15,094 nt of DNA from contig DCQY01000113.1 in assembly GCA_002323995.1 (NCBI GenBank), positions 25,699 to 40,792 on the forward strand, given 5' to 3'. Positions within the stretch are counted from its first letter, which is position 1, and every line of letters starts with the position of its first letter. The notes beneath the pieces were generated by a model that was not told the origin of the DNA, searched no databases, and was given only the letters and a program-made list of their open reading frames with translations. Source of the stretch: Akkermansiaceae bacterium UBA1506 (lineage in GTDB: Bacteria; Verrucomicrobiota; Verrucomicrobiia; Verrucomicrobiales; DEV007). Shown piece after piece: positions 14,517 through 15,094 of this stretch. Both the position numbers and the translations under genes were made by a program.

Positions 14517-15094
14517 ATGAAGAGAATCGTGTCGTTAATCTGTTTGTGTTACCTCTTGTTATTCGCGGCGAATGCGGATATGAGAATTCCTTCTTCAGTT
14601 TTCAATATGGAAGAGCTGGAGGAGGCCAAAGCGGAGGCATTCGAAGAGGAGAAGCCTCTTATCTTTGTCTACACCGATCCGGGGACATCGTGAGGCCCCT
14701 GCATAGCTACCAGTTTGGCAGCATTTAAGGAATTTCGAAGCGCAGGGGTAGTCGTTTTTGCGAATGCGAAAAGCGAAACAGATTACCAGTCTCTTCCTGC
14801 GGGAGCGAAAGCAGCACGCAAGGAATCAGGCAACACGATTCCAATGGTGTTTGTTACCACGGCGGATGGTGCTCAGAGTATCAAAGGCATCTCTTATGAC
14901 GCGATGAAGAAAGACATTCGCGATGTGGACAGGGAACTGCGCAAGCACCTCGAGACAGTCAATGTAACCGGCACGGCTCGAGAGGAACCTGAGGAGGCAG
15001 GCGATGACGCGCCGGCAGCTGAAGCTATCCTTTCCGAGCCCAGTATTTGGACCAATGCGGTTGGTAAAGAAATCATGGCAGCGGTAAAATTGGT
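14517..15094 (+). CDS. Secreted selenocysteine-containing thioredoxin-like protein (UGPC active site), 5' part
   Basis: The frame opens at ATG 14517, the first start after an in-frame TGA at 14499, and runs 192 codons to the window edge with one interruption: TGA at codon 59 (14691-14693). Residues 1-20 are a signal peptide ending in AANA. EEEKPLIFVYTDPGTS leads to U59-G60-P61-C62, the thioredoxin CGPC motif with the first, nucleophilic cysteine encoded by UGA. A helix (ATSLAAFKEFRSAG), a strand (VVVFANA) and the cis-proline motif TIP (Pro109, 47 residues after Cys62) followed by MVFVTTADG complete the thioredoxin fold. After an acidic linker, IWTNAVGKEIMAAVKL (177-192) resembles the start of an SHD1-like domain. 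A SECIS-like hairpin follows the UGA. The protein is inferred to be a periplasmic thiol-disulfide oxidoreductase or reductase. The alternative is a pseudogene with a nonsense mutation, but the position of the TGA and the intact downstream frame argue against it. Confidence 0.75.
14691..14722 (+). promoter_or_regulatory. UGA codon with putative bacterial SECIS element
   Basis: Counting the U of UGA as 1, the stem formed by nucleotides 16-21 (GCTACC, 14706-14711) and 27-32 (GGCAGC, 14717-14722) has one A-C mismatch. Its loop is AGTTT (14712-14716). The loop starts 18 nt after UGA and has G23 and U24, the same register as the SelB-contacted G23-U24 of the E. coli fdhF SECIS. The bulged U17 of fdhF is not reproduced exactly: position 17 is C, position 18 is U, and the mismatch follows. 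A 7-bp outer pairing CCCCTGC/GCAGGGG (14696-14702 with 14742-14748) could enclose it. Confidence 0.6.

Noticed and set aside
14499..14693. TGA reassigned as an amino acid throughout this organism
   Set aside because: TGA ends cysC, the FkbM gene and the beta-barrel gene at natural family-length positions, so TGA is a normal stop codon here.
14462..14728. Open frame of 88 codons over the start of the thioredoxin-like gene
   Set aside because: Its translation has no recognisable domain or signal, and it lies in a different frame from the thioredoxin-like sequence, which carries the signal peptide and UGPC motif.

Overview
The window looks like a chromosomal segment of a Gram-negative bacterium, most likely a member of the Verrucomicrobiota (perhaps Opitutae-like). 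This is an inference. It rests on the moderate GC content, a beta-barrel protein resembling DUF6268, a very large secreted TPR protein, an SHD1-like start downstream of a thioredoxin domain, and the near absence of Shine-Dalgarno sequences. No rRNA or other definitive taxonomic marker is present.

Layout. Positions 1-1366 (+) hold the 3' end of a GH3 beta-N-acetylhexosaminidase and a small outer-membrane beta-barrel protein. Convergent to them, positions 1374-8206 (-) hold a 2046-residue secreted TPR protein that starts at TTG. It overlaps by 7 nt a polar, probably envelope-located protein of unknown function. A 333-bp hairpin-rich gap follows. Next come an FkbM methyltransferase and a 2-Cys peroxiredoxin (both -), separated by a good intrinsic terminator. 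Positions 10378-14021 (+) are a compact assimilatory sulfate activation and reduction operon, cysH-cysC-cysD-cysN: ATP sulfurylase CysDN makes APS, CysC makes PAPS, and CysH reduces PAPS to sulfite. The peroxiredoxin and cysH are divergent across a 200-bp intergenic region.

Positions 14022-15094 are the most unusual part. A near-consensus promoter precedes tRNA-Cys(GCA). Immediately downstream is a block of about 140 bp containing five hairpins, each with a 3-nt loop and a 7-9 bp stem. This block ends in a second, exact 19-bp copy of the 3' end of the tRNA (including CCA). That arrangement is what a miniature element integrated at the tRNA 3' end would leave.

After it, at 14517, begins a secreted thioredoxin-like protein whose frame is interrupted by a single TGA. 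The TGA sits exactly at the first cysteine of the CGPC redox motif, so the motif reads U-G-P-C. The frame then stays open to the window end, with a TIP cis-proline motif and the start of an SHD1-like domain. A stem-loop with loop AGUUU follows the UGA at the same 18-nt spacing, and with the same loop G23-U24, as the Escherichia coli fdhF SECIS. This is a strong candidate for a selenocysteine-containing thioredoxin-like protein that standard gene calling would miss.
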